64,000 nucleotides of DNA from Hartmannibacter diazotrophicus (GCF_900231165.1 NZ_LT960614.1:2106550-2170549); one strand, 5' to 3'; shown: positions 1 to 7,182, counted from the first letter of the stretch. Notes: generated by a model not told the origin, from the letters alone. Program-made: numbers and translations.

Positions 1-1
1 C

Positions 2-1054
2 GACCGTCCCGTCGTTGGCGAGGATTGGAGCGGGGATGCCTGGGGCGCTTTTCTCGACGAATATCGCCTGTCGCGCGATGACGGCTTGTGGCTCGCTGAC
101 CTCACCGATCCGTTTCCGCTCGATCTTCCCAAGGACGCGGACATCCCGATGCCGGACAGTGGCGCTGCTCGACGCCCGGTCGGCGAGGACATCCGCCTGC
201 TTGCCCCGATGCTGGGCATTCGGGATGACAAAATTGCTTCTGACTGGATTCCGGCCGCGGGTCGCTGGTCGATCGACCGGGATACGACGCTGACCCTACG
301 CTCCGTCGCGGCGAGCGCGAGCGATGCCCGCTCGACGGTGATGACCCTCCTCTCCGACGAGCCGTTCTTCCGTTGGCTACCGGACGACGAAGACGAGATT
401 GCTCGCCATTTTGGACATGAAGGTCACAGCGTCAAAGCGTGGGTGGCGGAAACTCCCAACACGCAGCGGCAACTGGATCGTCACGATCCCTATGGCTGCA
501 CCTCCGCGCTCGACAGGCCGTTCCCTACAGACGCCACCATTCGGGTGTTGAGCGCAACCCCGGGCGATCCGGTCGTCCGAGAATGGTGGATCGAAAACGC
601 CAAGGCATTCTACGCGGAGGCTTGGGGCGCGGAGGGCGGCCGCGGCGAGCAAGCGTGGAGCGAAGCCGGCTCTCGAATATTCGTCAGTCACTCGGCGCTG
701 ACGTCGTTCCTTACGGCGACGGATCAGCGTCTCGTTGTCGCGTTGAAGCTCCAAAAATATCACCGAGGCAAAACGAGCGGCAAAGCCGGCGACACCAGCG
801 CGTTCACACATCGATGGCTCCTCGCGATCATCAACCGGCGCGGCGAAGTTTGGATGCCACATCGCCTGTCGAAGCACGCCAGACGCGCAATTGAGGAGCT
901 TGATGCCGACCGGAGACGCGATTTTCACCCGCGGTTTCGGGCCATCGCCGGTCTTCCCGACGACTGGCTTGCGCGTGAAGCTCATCTCCCGATCGATCCC
1001 GAGCTCTACCGTGGCTTCTTGGAGCAATTGGAGAAAGGCGACGCAGATCCGTAA
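2..1054 (+). CDS. C-terminal part of an unrecognised protein (5' end outside window)
   Basis: The reading frame is open from the first bases of the window to a TAA at 1052-1054, so at least 350 residues of a longer protein are visible and the true start lies upstream. A TTG at 86 is only an internal codon. The protein is soluble-looking, rich in Asp, Arg and Trp, with no signal peptide or membrane segment. I recognise no domain. A minus-strand prophage integrase begins its coding region 200 bp downstream, so this may be the last host gene before the prophage or part of a neighbouring island. No function is proposed. Confidence 0.6.
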   Translation, partial: DRPVVGEDWSGDAWGAFLDEYRLSRDDGLWLADLTDPFPLDLPKDADIPMPDSGAARRPVGEDIRLLAPMLGIRDDKIASDWIPAAGRWSIDRDTTLTLRSVAASASDARSTVMTLLSDEPFFRWLPDDEDEIARHFGHEGHSVKAWVAETPNTQRQLDRHDPYGCTSALDRPFPTDATIRVLSATPGDPVVREWWIENAKAFYAEAWGAEGGRGEQAWSEAGSRIFVSHSALTSFLTATDQRLVVALKLQKYHRGKTSGKAGDTSAFTHRWLLAIINRRGEVWMPHRLSKHARRAIEELDADRRRDFHPRFRAIAGLPDDWLAREAHLPIDPELYRGFLEQLEKGDADP

Positions 1055-1253
1055 TAAGACGGAGCGATATTGTCAGGGCGGCTGCGATCATTGCGATGGC
1101 GTGCCGGTTACCCGATAAGTTTAGCATCGAGAACGTGGTCGAACGTACGTCCGCTTTGGCAAGTCGAAATGTCGAGAGCGGCCCGTCAGTTTCCGGCCCC
1201 ACTCCTGCCGTCAATTATTCTCCCAGGCGCCCGTTGATGCAGCCAATGGCGGG
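1055..1253. other. Gap between unknown gene and integrase; likely left prophage end
   Basis: No gene is visible in this 199-bp stretch. Because it lies just past the 3' end of the integrase gene, the left attachment site is expected here or close by. I compared it by eye with the region before tRNA-Pro (46161-46996) and with the gaps at 39671-40062 and 42455-42830 and found no convincing direct repeat, so no att core is called. Confidence 0.3.
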
Positions 1254-2405
1254 TTAATTGCGCTTACTGCCTGACCTAGATTGTTTGCCCCGTTTCGCCA
1301 ACTTTCCTCCAGATTCCTCCACCCTTTGCATCGCGTTGCGCACATCATCCAGTGCCGCATGAGCGTATTTGGCCGTCGTTGAAATGTCGGTGTGGCCGGC
1401 GAGTTTGCGGACGGTCACGATGTTGCCGGTCTCGCGCACCAGGCGGGTGAAGGCGGTGTGGCGCAGGTCGTGGAAATGGAAGTCGTCGATCTTGCCGCGC
1501 ACGTCCCGCCGCCAGCGGGTCTTGAGGCCGTTGTAGGTCATGGGCACGCGGTCGCCGCGGGCAATGCCGGCGTCTTGGTCCGGCCGGGTCGCGACGTATG
1601 TGAAGACGGCTTCGCCGTGATGGTGCCGCAGCGGCCAGAGGATCGCGCGCACGGCTGATGTGATCGGGATATGGCGCACCTTGTCCGGCTTGCCCGGCCG
1701 GCCCTTGCCGCGAATTTCGATGACCTCCGATGGCCATTGAACGCGGGACCAGGTCAGCGTGACAATCTCCTGCAGGCGGCAGCCGGTCACGATCGCGAAC
1801 TCAATGACGGGGCGATAGTCCTCCCGGATCATTTTCAGGATCCGGGCTTCCTCGGCATGGCTTGCCTCGCGGACGCGCTCGAACTTTTCCGGAAGGATGA
1901 CCTCCTTCCAGGCGATCTCTCGCACGTCCTTTTCCCAGACGACACGCGCCCGCTGGAGCACGCGGCGCAGGGGCTCGGTGAAGGTGCGGTTGACCGTGGC
2001 GGCCGAGATCTCCTTGTCGCGACCGCGTGCCTTTTCGGCCCGACGCCGGGCGACGGCGTCGGCGACATCCGAAATGCCGATCATTTCGATGAGCTTGTCC
2101 TTGCCGAGCAGCCGTTCGATGTGGCCAAGCGCGGTCCAGATGTCATCGGCGCTCGCCCGGTGCCGGCCGACTTCGTCCCAATAGCGGACGCAGGCATCGT
2201 GCAGCGTCATGGGGAGAGCCTTGCGGGCCTTCTCCTGCGCGATCAGGGCCCGGGCTTGCTTGCGCCTTTCCGCTTCGAAGCGTTCCGCGTCGCGCTTGTT
2301 CGCGTAGGGCGTTGGCCCTGAAAATCGACGTCCACCACATTGGAAGTCGTAGTAGTAGATCGGCGAGGCTGTGCCGTCCTTGGTTCTGATCCGGTAGACG
2401 GACAC
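1254..2405 (-). CDS. Phage tyrosine recombinase (integrase)
   Basis: Site-specific recombinase expected to integrate and excise the prophage. The protein has an N-terminal arm-type segment, a SAM-like core-binding region (about residues 55-165) and a C-terminal catalytic domain. Visible catalytic signatures are the Arg of GCRLQE, the HDLRHTAF box (H-x-x-R), the LAGH box and the final Tyr in AKYAHA. A GTG at 2405 is chosen as start because an AAAGGAGG ribosome site lies 5 nt before it; an in-frame ATG at 2441 lacks one. It is the last gene of the leftward early operon and its 5' part overlaps the excisionase-like gene by about 163 nt in another frame. The length (383 aa) is normal for the family. 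Confidence 0.93.
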   Translation of the reverse strand: MSVYRIRTKDGTASPIYYYDFQCGGRRFSGPTPYANKRDAERFEAERRKQARALIAQEKARKALPMTLHDACVRYWDEVGRHRASADDIWTALGHIERLLGKDKLIEMIGISDVADAVARRRAEKARGRDKEISAATVNRTFTEPLRRVLQRARVVWEKDVREIAWKEVILPEKFERVREASHAEEARILKMIREDYRPVIEFAIVTGCRLQEIVTLTWSRVQWPSEVIEIRGKGRPGKPDKVRHIPITSAVRAILWPLRHHHGEAVFTYVATRPDQDAGIARGDRVPMTYNGLKTRWRRDVRGKIDDFHFHDLRHTAFTRLVRETGNIVTVRKLAGHTDISTTAKYAHAALDDVRNAMQRVEESGGKLAKRGKQSRSGSKRN

Positions 2406-2635
2406 GACATCCTCCTTTGCCTCTCCAGGAATTCCAGGCAATCATCGAGCCCGAACAGCTTGCGCGGGCGAGCCCGGCCGGCACCGACGATGCGGTAGCG
2501 AATTCCGCCATTCCTCGCGAGTTCGAGCAAGGTCTTTTCGCAAAGGCCCAGCACCGGAGCGGCCTCCTTGGGCGGCAGAAGCGCCTTGTCGGAGAAGGCG
2601 GCAAGAAGCGCGGGCGGGGCGCTTGCGGCCATCAT
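2243..2635 (-). CDS. Excisionase-like small DNA-binding protein
   Basis: A 130-aa protein whose first 75 residues look like a MerR/excisionase-type winged helix: a KEAAPVLGLCEKTLLELARNG helix-turn-helix is followed by RYRIVG and a LDDCLEFLERQ helix. The tail is low-complexity, Ser/Thr/Arg-rich. The ATG at 2635 overlaps the stop of the upstream nuclease gene (ATGA), which suggests translational coupling. Its 3' third overlaps the integrase gene by about 163 nt. Position directly upstream of int supports a role as recombination directionality factor, but that role is inferred. How far the real protein extends into the overlap is uncertain. Confidence 0.65.
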   Translation of the reverse strand: MMAASAPPALLAAFSDKALLPPKEAAPVLGLCEKTLLELARNGGIRYRIVGAGRARPRKLFGLDDCLEFLERQRRMSCPSTGSEPRTAQPRRSTTTTSNVVDVDFQGQRPTRTSATRNASKRKGASKPGP

Positions 2636-3033
2636 TGATCGCACCAGGTCTTCGGCCCGTCGGGCCAGACGCGGGCATAGCCGCCGGTCAGCAGCGCCTG
2701 CTCAACGTCCATTCCGCCGGCATAGACGCGGGCAAGGGTGCGGCCATAGCGGTCCTTGCCGTGGCGCTCGAGCTGGATCGGCCCGCGGGCGAGCAGCGCT
2801 TGCAGCGCTCGTGTCGCCTCGTCACCGGCGCGGCGCTCATTGGCGCATTTCGGATCGCTCACCTCCGGCGCGTCGACGCCGAGAAGGCGGATCTTCTCGC
2901 GGTGGAACCAGAGGGTGTCGCCATCGACCACGCAGGAGACGCGCTTGCCCGCGCCGCAGATTGGCAGGCTCTCGGCGCCGGCTGCCGGCACAAGGGCGAC
3001 GAGCAGGGCGGCGGCGATCAGACAGCGGGCCAT
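2632..3033 (-). CDS. Secreted thermonuclease-like (SNase) protein
   Basis: 133-aa protein with a clear signal peptide ([20 protein letters not shown]) and a staphylococcal-nuclease fold core. Visible signatures are VVDGDTLWF (metal Asp), IRLLGVDAPE (catalytic Arg), a Glu-bearing helix and DRYGRTLARV. The enzyme probably hydrolyses DNA or RNA in the periplasm or outside the cell. It starts with ATG after a GGAGAG site and overlaps the previous gene by 16 nt, so it belongs to the leftward early operon. A secreted nuclease among integration genes is unusual and may be a cargo (lysogenic conversion) function. Confidence 0.85.
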   Translation of the reverse strand: MARCLIAAALLVALVPAAGAESLPICGAGKRVSCVVDGDTLWFHREKIRLLGVDAPEVSDPKCANERRAGDEATRALQALLARGPIQLERHGKDRYGRTLARVYAGGMDVEQALLTGGYARVWPDGPKTWCDQ

Positions 3034-3482
3034 TTTTCTCTCCAGTCTTCCAGCATCAGGCCGGCGCTTACTGCGGCATTGGTCACCTCCGGCTGGCGGG
3101 CGCTACGCGAGCAGCAGCTCGCGACCGTGCCGAGCTCGGCCGAGGCGCGGCGAATCCGGTCCTCGATGAATTCGCGCACAAAATCATGGTGGAAGAGCAA
3201 ACGGCCGCGCGGCTCTTCGCCCAAAAGTGTCTCGATCTGCTCGGGCGGTCGACCGATCGCGCCAACGCCGGTCTTGCCCGCCTGACGCAGCCGGTGCTCG
3301 ACATGGCGGGCAAGCGTCTGCGACGCGCAGACAATGACATCGCCGCTTTCTGCCATTTCGACGAGATGCGCGGTGCGGCCGGTCTTGCGGCTGATGCCGG
3401 CGAAGATATGCAGACCGGAAAGGGCGGCGGCGCCATAGCCCCAGATGTCCGGCTCGATGCGGGGAGGTGGCTGGCAGGTCAT
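3018..3482 (-). CDS. Prophage early protein of unknown function
   Basis: 154-aa soluble protein in the leftward early operon. Its ATG overlaps the stop codon of the GapR-like gene (ATGA) and its end overlaps the nuclease gene, so it is translated as part of the operon. It carries a middle [15 protein letters not shown] helix and several Cys near the C-terminus (VASCCSRS). I recognise no family. The tight overlaps on both sides are the best evidence that it is real. Confidence 0.6.
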   Translation of the reverse strand: MTCQPPPRIEPDIWGYGAAALSGLHIFAGISRKTGRTAHLVEMAESGDVIVCASQTLARHVEHRLRQAGKTGVGAIGRPPEQIETLLGEEPRGRLLFHHDFVREFIEDRIRRASAELGTVASCCSRSARQPEVTNAAVSAGLMLEDWREKWPAV

Positions 3483-3748
3483 CCTTCGCTCCCTCCGATC
3501 ATGCCGAGGGCGGCAAGGTAGAGGTCGAGGATCGTTTCCTCTTCCTCGCGCTCGGCGGTGTCCTTCTTGCGCAGGGCGATCACCTGTTTCAGCACCTTGG
3601 TGTCGAAGCCGTTGCCCTTGGCCTCGGCGTAGACGTCCTTGATGTCGTCGGCGATCGCCTTCTTTTCCTCCTCCAGGCGCTCGATGCGCTCGACGAAGGC
3701 CTTCAGCTGTCCGGCGGCAACGCCGCCCGTTTCACCGGAATTGGTCAT
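3479..3748 (-). CDS. GapR-type nucleoid protein (DUF2312/UPF0335)
   Basis: 89-aa protein matching the alphaproteobacterial DUF2312 family: a long N-terminal coiled coil ([20 protein letters not shown]), then the conserved [20 protein letters not shown] and RKKD segments. Caulobacter GapR, the founding example, binds overtwisted AT-rich DNA as a tetramer and supports replication and transcription. The start at 3748 gives the family's usual length. Finding it inside the int-xis operon implies the phage brings its own DNA-topology protein, perhaps for integration or early replication; that role is inferred. Confidence 0.9.
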   Translation of the reverse strand: MTNSGETGGVAAGQLKAFVERIERLEEEKKAIADDIKDVYAEAKGNGFDTKVLKQVIALRKKDTAEREEEETILDLYLAALGMIGGSEG

Positions 3749-3831
3749 GGTTCGGTCCTGATTGAAAAGGGCGCGTTCCAGCGCGGTAAAGGTCGCCGGC
3801 CAGGAGGTGTGGGCTCGGCGGCGAGTGGAAA

Positions 3832-4062
3832 TCATCCGGCGTCTCGCGACTGCCAGATGGGTTTGACCGTGACGACGGGCCGGCCGTGCCGGGCCCTCGC
3901 CGCGCTGGCAGGGCTCCGCAATTCTTTCCGAAGCATCGGCTTTGGTTTGGCGGGCGTTGTATCGCGCCGCCGTCGCACCAGCAGACGGCCGATCAGAACG
4001 CCGGCAATGGGCGCTGTGGCGCCATAGGCGAAGACCCAGAACAGGATTGTGCCGGAAGACAT
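3832..4062 (-). CDS. Small single-pass membrane protein
   Basis: 76-aa protein starting [21 protein letters not shown]: one hydrophobic helix near the N-terminus followed by a strongly basic tail (LLVRRRRD, then many Arg/Lys/Pro). The topology would place the basic part in the cytoplasm. It lies in the leftward early operon, 83 nt before the GapR-like gene. No family is recognised. It could modulate membrane-associated phage steps, but nothing in the sequence shows this. Confidence 0.5.
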   Translation of the reverse strand: MSSGTILFWVFAYGATAPIAGVLIGRLLVRRRRDTTPAKPKPMLRKELRSPASAARARHGRPVVTVKPIWQSRDAG

Positions 4063-4217
4063 GGCGGCTCCTCGGTCGGAAAAGGGAAGAGCGGCCGGAC
4101 GGCGAGGGAGGGGCACCGTCCGGCCTCATCGCGCCGTGGTCAGGACGGGGGCGGCGCGGAATGGAGTTTCATAGGCCCGCTCGTGCTGAGGGTCTCCCCC
4201 GCACGAGGCGGGCAGGC

Positions 4218-4421
4218 TCAGTGTGCGGCGCGGCGGCGGCGCTGCTGGCGGTAAAGGCGGGAGGCGGCCGAGAAGTGGACGTCGATGTCCTTCCTCTCGA
4301 TGCCGGCGGCGATGAAATCCGCATCGCGGACGCAGCCCGTGAGGGGCATGCGGTCGGCCATCACGGCGGCCATCTGGCGCGCGACCGGATTGGCGGTGGA
4401 AATGCGGGGCGTGAAAAACAT
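4218..4421 (-). CDS. First small protein of the leftward early operon
   Basis: 67-aa protein (start MFFTPRISTANPV) rich in Arg at its C-terminus (RQQRRRRAAH). I prefer the ATG at 4421 because GGAG sits 7-8 nt upstream; an in-frame ATG at 4433 lies only about 15 nt from the predicted transcription start. It is the first gene downstream of the operator-controlled leftward promoter, the position held by early regulatory or anti-host proteins in other temperate phages. Family unknown. Confidence 0.5.
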   Translation of the reverse strand: MFFTPRISTANPVARQMAAVMADRMPLTGCVRDADFIAAGIERKDIDVHFSAASRLYRQQRRRRAAH

Positions 4422-4454
4422 AGGGAGCTCCATCGTCTATGTTGTCGATGAAGC

Positions 4455-4485
4455 AATATAGCGCAAAACGCTAATTTCAAGTCAA
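4455..4485 (-). promoter_or_regulatory. Leftward early promoter (PL-like) of the xis-int operon
   Basis: On the minus strand TTGACT (4480-4485) is followed by a 17-nt spacer and GCTATATTGC. The rightward promoter before the Cro-like gene has the same layout (TTGACA, 17 nt, GCTATATTGC). A repressor operator (4458-4474) overlaps the -10 box. The match in both sequence and operator placement supports a pair of co-regulated early promoters. Confidence 0.7.
4458..4474. promoter_or_regulatory. Operator A (17-bp palindrome ATAGCGCAAAACGCTAA)
   Basis: Inverted repeat TAGCG-N6/7-CGCTA overlapping the -10 region of the leftward promoter, so bound repressor would block RNA polymerase. It is nearly identical to operator E at 6198-6214. 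Confidence 0.7.
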
Positions 4486-4492
4486 GATCGAA

Positions 4493-4509
4493 TTAGCGAA
4501 AATTGCTAA
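4493..4509. promoter_or_regulatory. Operator B (TTAGCGAAAATTGCTAA)
   Basis: Same 17-bp inverted repeat with one weaker arm. It lies just upstream of the leftward -35 box; its centre is 35 bp from operator A, close to the 34-bp spacing between operators E and F at the rightward promoter. Confidence 0.65.
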
Positions 4510-4547
4510 ATATGGAAATGACCCTCCGTCTGACTGACGAATCATAC

Positions 4548-4564
4548 TGAGCATATTTCGCTAA
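4548..4564. promoter_or_regulatory. Possible operator C (TGAGCATATTTCGCTAA)
   Basis: A degenerate copy of the operator: the right arm TTCGCTAA is perfect and the left arm keeps GAGC. It lies upstream of the lipoprotein genes and could touch their promoter. The weaker match makes this uncertain. Confidence 0.4.
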
Positions 4565-4683
4565 CTAGCTGGTATCGGTGTCGTCTAGCATCGATCGCAT
4601 CGGTCGGGATGGTTGCAATCATGGCGCGACTGCAAGATGATCCTGAACGGCGGATATTAATCGCTGGGAAATGGGGGGGAGCG

Positions 4684-5061
4684 ATGCGGCGAATTTTGAC
4701 GGTGCTGCCAGTTTTGGCAGTGCTTCTTGGCGGCTGCTCGATTACGAAACCTGTGGCGGTGATCGCCGACAATGGCGACATCCTTACCGGGACGACGACG
4801 GTCAACATGGCTGAAGGCAAGTTTCAGGTGTCCGGCGTGCTGAAGGGCACGCAGACACATTGCAAAGGGACCTATGATCCTTCCGACCTCGCCCAGACGA
4901 TCCGAACGCCAGTGACCTGCGACAACGGTCAGGTCGGTATTGTGACCGCCACTCGTGAGCCAAAGGGGTTGGATGGGTTCGGCACTGTGGAAATGCAGGA
5001 TGGTACCAAGGCTGACTTTATCTGGGGCAAGGGCGCCGAACCTTATGTGAAGAAAAGCTGA
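4684..5061 (+). CDS. Small prophage lipoprotein, first of a pair
   Basis: 125-aa protein starting MRRILTVLPVLAVLLGGCS: a lipoprotein signal with lipobox LGGC, then a beta-rich body containing DILTGTTTVN and VTCDNGQVG. The ATG at 4684 follows a run of G (GGGGGGAG) and is preferred over an upstream in-frame ATG that would hide the signal peptide. The protein should be lipid-anchored in the envelope. The next gene overlaps it (TGATG), so the two are co-expressed. Located in the immunity region and divergent from the leftward operon, it may be a superinfection-exclusion or conversion factor; this is inference. Confidence 0.75.
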   Translation: MRRILTVLPVLAVLLGGCSITKPVAVIADNGDILTGTTTVNMAEGKFQVSGVLKGTQTHCKGTYDPSDLAQTIRTPVTCDNGQVGIVTATREPKGLDGFGTVEMQDGTKADFIWGKGAEPYVKKS

Positions 5062-5480
5062 TGCGGGCCGTGATCCTCATCGGGCTTCTTGCCCTTGGTG
5101 CCTGTGCGCCGAAACCGCAGATAGTGGCTGAAAAGCTGGACCGCATCGATCCGAAGTTCGACACTGAAGAATGTCGCCAGATGCGGCAGAAGGCGCTGGA
5201 CTATGACGACAAGGTTGGAGGGCGCATGGCGATCGGCCTTGCCTCTGGCCTGCTGCTCGGTCCGTTCGGGCTGCCGATCGCAGCTGCGGCGGATGCCAAC
5301 CAGAATGAAATTCGCCGATCTTGGTCGCGCGAACTGTGGCTGGCATGTTCTAGCCAACCGCTGCCAAAAAATCTTCTGACAACAGGCGAGAAGCCAGCCG
5401 ACCTGACGCCAGAACAGGAGGCGCATCGCCGCGCCATCGAGGAGCGGCTAAAGCAACAGCATTTAGGCGAGAGCAGGTAG
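5061..5480 (+). CDS. Small prophage lipoprotein, second of a pair
   Basis: 139-aa protein starting MRAVILIGLLALGACAPKP, with lipobox LGAC and a hydrophobic Gly/Ala-rich stretch (GLASGLLLGPFGLPIAAAA) that may insert in or lie on a membrane. Two Cys follow the lipobox (EECRQ, LACSS). Its ATG overlaps the stop of the first lipoprotein. It ends 35 nt from the convergent repressor gene. No family recognised; envelope location is well supported, function is not. Confidence 0.7.
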   Translation: MRAVILIGLLALGACAPKPQIVAEKLDRIDPKFDTEECRQMRQKALDYDDKVGGRMAIGLASGLLLGPFGLPIAAAADANQNEIRRSWSRELWLACSSQPLPKNLLTTGEKPADLTPEQEAHRRAIEERLKQQHLGESR

Positions 5481-5514
5481 CTGGCCGACCAGTCCGTCCG
5501 TCGGTTTGGTCCGG

Positions 5515-6171
5515 CTATTCTTCATTGATGATCGCAGCGACAACCCGTCCGCGAAAATGGATTTGCTCATCTTGGTTCGGCAGTGCTGGAATTGGTGCTT
5601 GGAATGCGGGATCGTTTGATTCCGGCACGAGCCAAACCGAACCGTCGGCCCGCACCCTGACGGATTTGATCGTGTTCTCGCATGAACCATCGGCGCGCTG
5701 ATATTCGATGTGATAGCGGCGGCCTGCGATCAGATCGCTGGGACCATCTTGACGGGGCGCAAGTACGACGACAGTGCCAGGCGGATAGACTTGATTCATT
5801 GATTCGCCCCGGATGACGCCGGCATAAAGGGCCAGTCCACGCAACTCGGGCCGATCGGCAATAAAAACGTCAAATTGATCTTCGTTCGGCATCTCGAATG
5901 CCTGAGTCCAAATACCGGCCTGAAGGTAACCTTGCGCGCGAACGCGAATCATGTTGCTCGGCGGCGCAAGAAGGTCGGCAGGCTGGCATTTTAGGATCTC
6001 TGCGAGCGCCATCAGGCGGTCAAGCTTGATCGCCGTCTTCCCTTTTTCGAGCTTGTTATAGTTCGTCAGATGCAGGCCAAGTTTATCTGCGACCTGCTCT
6101 TGCGTCAGGCCAGCTTTCTCGCGGTGCTCGCGGATATATTTGGTCGGCAGTTCGGTGGGCATAATATTCAT
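5515..6171 (-). CDS. CI/LexA-like phage repressor (XRE HTH + S24 peptidase)
   Basis: Predicted lysogeny repressor of about 218 aa. Residues 10-65 form a Cro/CI-type helix-turn-helix (LTQEQVADKLGLHLTNYNKLEKGK). A LexA/CI-like S24 domain follows, with an Ala-Gly in LQAGIW as candidate self-cleavage site, the nucleophile Ser in GESMNQVYPPG and a candidate Lys in TIKSV. Autocleavage would link induction to the SOS response. The ATG at 6171 gives a normal N-terminus; operator D lies immediately upstream, so the protein probably controls its own gene. Divergent from the Cro-like gene, as in lambda. Confidence 0.9.
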   Translation of the reverse strand: MNIMPTELPTKYIREHREKAGLTQEQVADKLGLHLTNYNKLEKGKTAIKLDRLMALAEILKCQPADLLAPPSNMIRVRAQGYLQAGIWTQAFEMPNEDQFDVFIADRPELRGLALYAGVIRGESMNQVYPPGTVVVLAPRQDGPSDLIAGRRYHIEYQRADGSCENTIKSVRVRADGSVWLVPESNDPAFQAPIPALPNQDEQIHFRGRVVAAIINEE

Positions 6172-6172
6172 T

Positions 6173-6189
6173 TTAGCGAAATTCGCCAA
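6173..6189. promoter_or_regulatory. Operator D (TTAGCGAAATTCGCCAA)
   Basis: 17-bp inverted repeat directly before the repressor start codon; one arm has a single mismatch. Suited to autoregulation of the repressor gene. Confidence 0.65.
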
Positions 6190-6197
6190 ATAGGTTG

Positions 6198-6214
6198 ATA
6201 GCGCAAATCGCTAA
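6198..6214. promoter_or_regulatory. Operator E (ATAGCGCAAATCGCTAA)
   Basis: 17-bp inverted repeat between the repressor and Cro-like genes, upstream of the rightward -35 box, with its centre 25 bp from operator D and 34 bp from operator F. Confidence 0.7.
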
Positions 6215-6220
6215 TTTCGC

Positions 6221-6251
6221 TTGACAGGAATTTAGCGAATAACGCTATATT
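6221..6251 (+). promoter_or_regulatory. Rightward early promoter (PR-like)
   Basis: TTGACA (6221-6226), 17-nt spacer, GCTATA/TATATT (6244-6251). Operator F sits in the spacer and -10 box. The expected transcription start is at about 6256-6258, which coincides with the ATG of the Cro-like gene, so the mRNA would be leaderless or nearly so. Confidence 0.75.
6232..6248. promoter_or_regulatory. Operator F (TTAGCGAATAACGCTAT)
   Basis: 17-bp inverted repeat overlapping the spacer and -10 of the rightward promoter, in the same relative place as operator A in the leftward promoter. Confidence 0.7.
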
Positions 6252-6257
6252 GCGTTC

Positions 6258-6536
6258 ATGCTGAAGAAATGGCGCGAACAGAGCGGTCGCACGCTCGCTT
6301 GGTGTACTGATGTCCTAGGGCTCTCCAATCCGAGGACATTCCAACGCTACGAGACGGGCGAAAACCGCGCCGACGCTGACCTGATCGAGAAAATCCGCTT
6401 GATGACCGGCGGAGCTATCGGCGCGGAGGAAATGAATGCCATTCGTCTCGACTGGCTCCGGCGTTCCGGACGGATTGGAGATTCTGATCTAGCTCTTGTT
6501 CCATCATTAGCGTCCGAGACAGAGGCCACCACATGA
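6258..6536 (+). CDS. Cro-like HTH regulator
   Basis: 92-aa protein with an N-terminal helix-turn-helix (RTLAWCTDVLGLSNPRTFQRYETGEN) of the kind seen in short phage Cro or C-type regulators. It is the first gene of the rightward operon and faces the repressor gene across operators D-F. No ribosome-binding site precedes its ATG, consistent with a leaderless transcript. It probably competes with the repressor for the same operators during lytic development. Confidence 0.8.
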   Translation: MLKKWREQSGRTLAWCTDVLGLSNPRTFQRYETGENRADADLIEKIRLMTGGAIGAEEMNAIRLDWLRRSGRIGDSDLALVPSLASETEATT

Positions 6537-6679
6537 ACGGTCTTGTGATGCGCTGTGCGCCGCTCGGCTGCACTTTGTTTCCAGACTCAAACTGGTTGCC
6601 TTTCCGTCGTCGGCGCTTTGTGACGACGATGATGCGAGCATGGTCTACGCGCAATCAGAACGCGGAGGCTGGCTTATGA
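6533..6679 (+). CDS. Short protein overlapping cro and a truncated regulator
   Basis: 48 codons (MNGLVMRCAPLG ... NQNAEAGL). The ATG overlaps the Cro-like stop (ATGA) and its own stop overlaps the ATG of the truncated regulator copy at 6676. The end motif NQN-EAGL recurs just before the second regulator copy (7690-7728), which argues that this tail belonged to a real gene coupled to the regulator. Function unknown. Confidence 0.4.
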   Translation: MNGLVMRCAPLGCTLFPDSNWLPFRRRRFVTTMMRAWSTRNQNAEAGL

Positions 6680-6716
6680 TACCCGTGAGGAAGCGCGCTG
6701 CCGTTGGAGCCGCGCG
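6648..6716 (+). pseudogene. Truncated 5' end of regulator gene, copy 1
   Basis: This stretch contains the ATG at 6676 and codons MIPVRKRAAVGAA. It is a diverged direct repeat of the starts at 7726 (MTPVRPRAAGS) and 8517 (MTPVKPRAAGS). Only the third copy continues into a full gene. The frame loses similarity after about 6716, where minus-strand cargo begins. Confidence 0.65.
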
Positions 6717-6767
6717 CGTAACCTTGTCGGTTGATGTTTCGATTGTCCACCTGATCTGCCAGCCGTC

Positions 6768-7079
6768 CTATCCGAAACCCACGCCGATCGTGAAATCACG
6801 GGTGAACTGCAGGCCGCAGAAATCGCAGCACAAATCCTGTTGTCTCACCCCGTTGTCGTTGAAATCCGGATGGCGGATGTCTCTTAGGACCCGCAGTCTT
6901 GCGCGGCAGTCCGGGCAATCCATCCATCCTGGCTTGACGAGATGTCTGGCTGCTTCTTCCAGTTCGGCGATCCGGGCTTCCAGCCTCGCTATTCGATCCC
7001 GGAAATCAAAGATAATTCTCGACGCTGGCAAAGCGTCGAGGGCCTTCAGGACGCTGAGTTCGAGAGTAGAGACTGCCAC
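6768..7079 (-). CDS. Coiled-coil zinc-ribbon protein (cargo 1)
   Basis: 103-aa protein: a coiled coil (FRDRIARLEARIAELEEAARHL) followed by a zinc ribbon with CPDC and CCDFC knuckles. The GTG at 7079 is chosen because AAGGAG lies 6 nt upstream. It is antisense to the surrounding phage operon and lies between two copies of the regulator 5' end, so it was probably acquired as cargo. No family is recognised. A nucleic-acid or protein-binding adaptor role is possible but not shown. Confidence 0.65.
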   Translation of the reverse strand: MAVSTLELSVLKALDALPASRIIFDFRDRIARLEARIAELEEAARHLVKPGWMDCPDCRARLRVLRDIRHPDFNDNGVRQQDLCCDFCGLQFTRDFTIGVGFG

Positions 7080-7182
7080 CGCACACTCCTTCGACAAAAT
7101 CGGCCCCGCAGGCATGATCCGCCAGAAGTTGTGCAGTCGCAAGCTGTTAGACGAGTTCTCCCGCGGCGATGCTCAAATGGAA

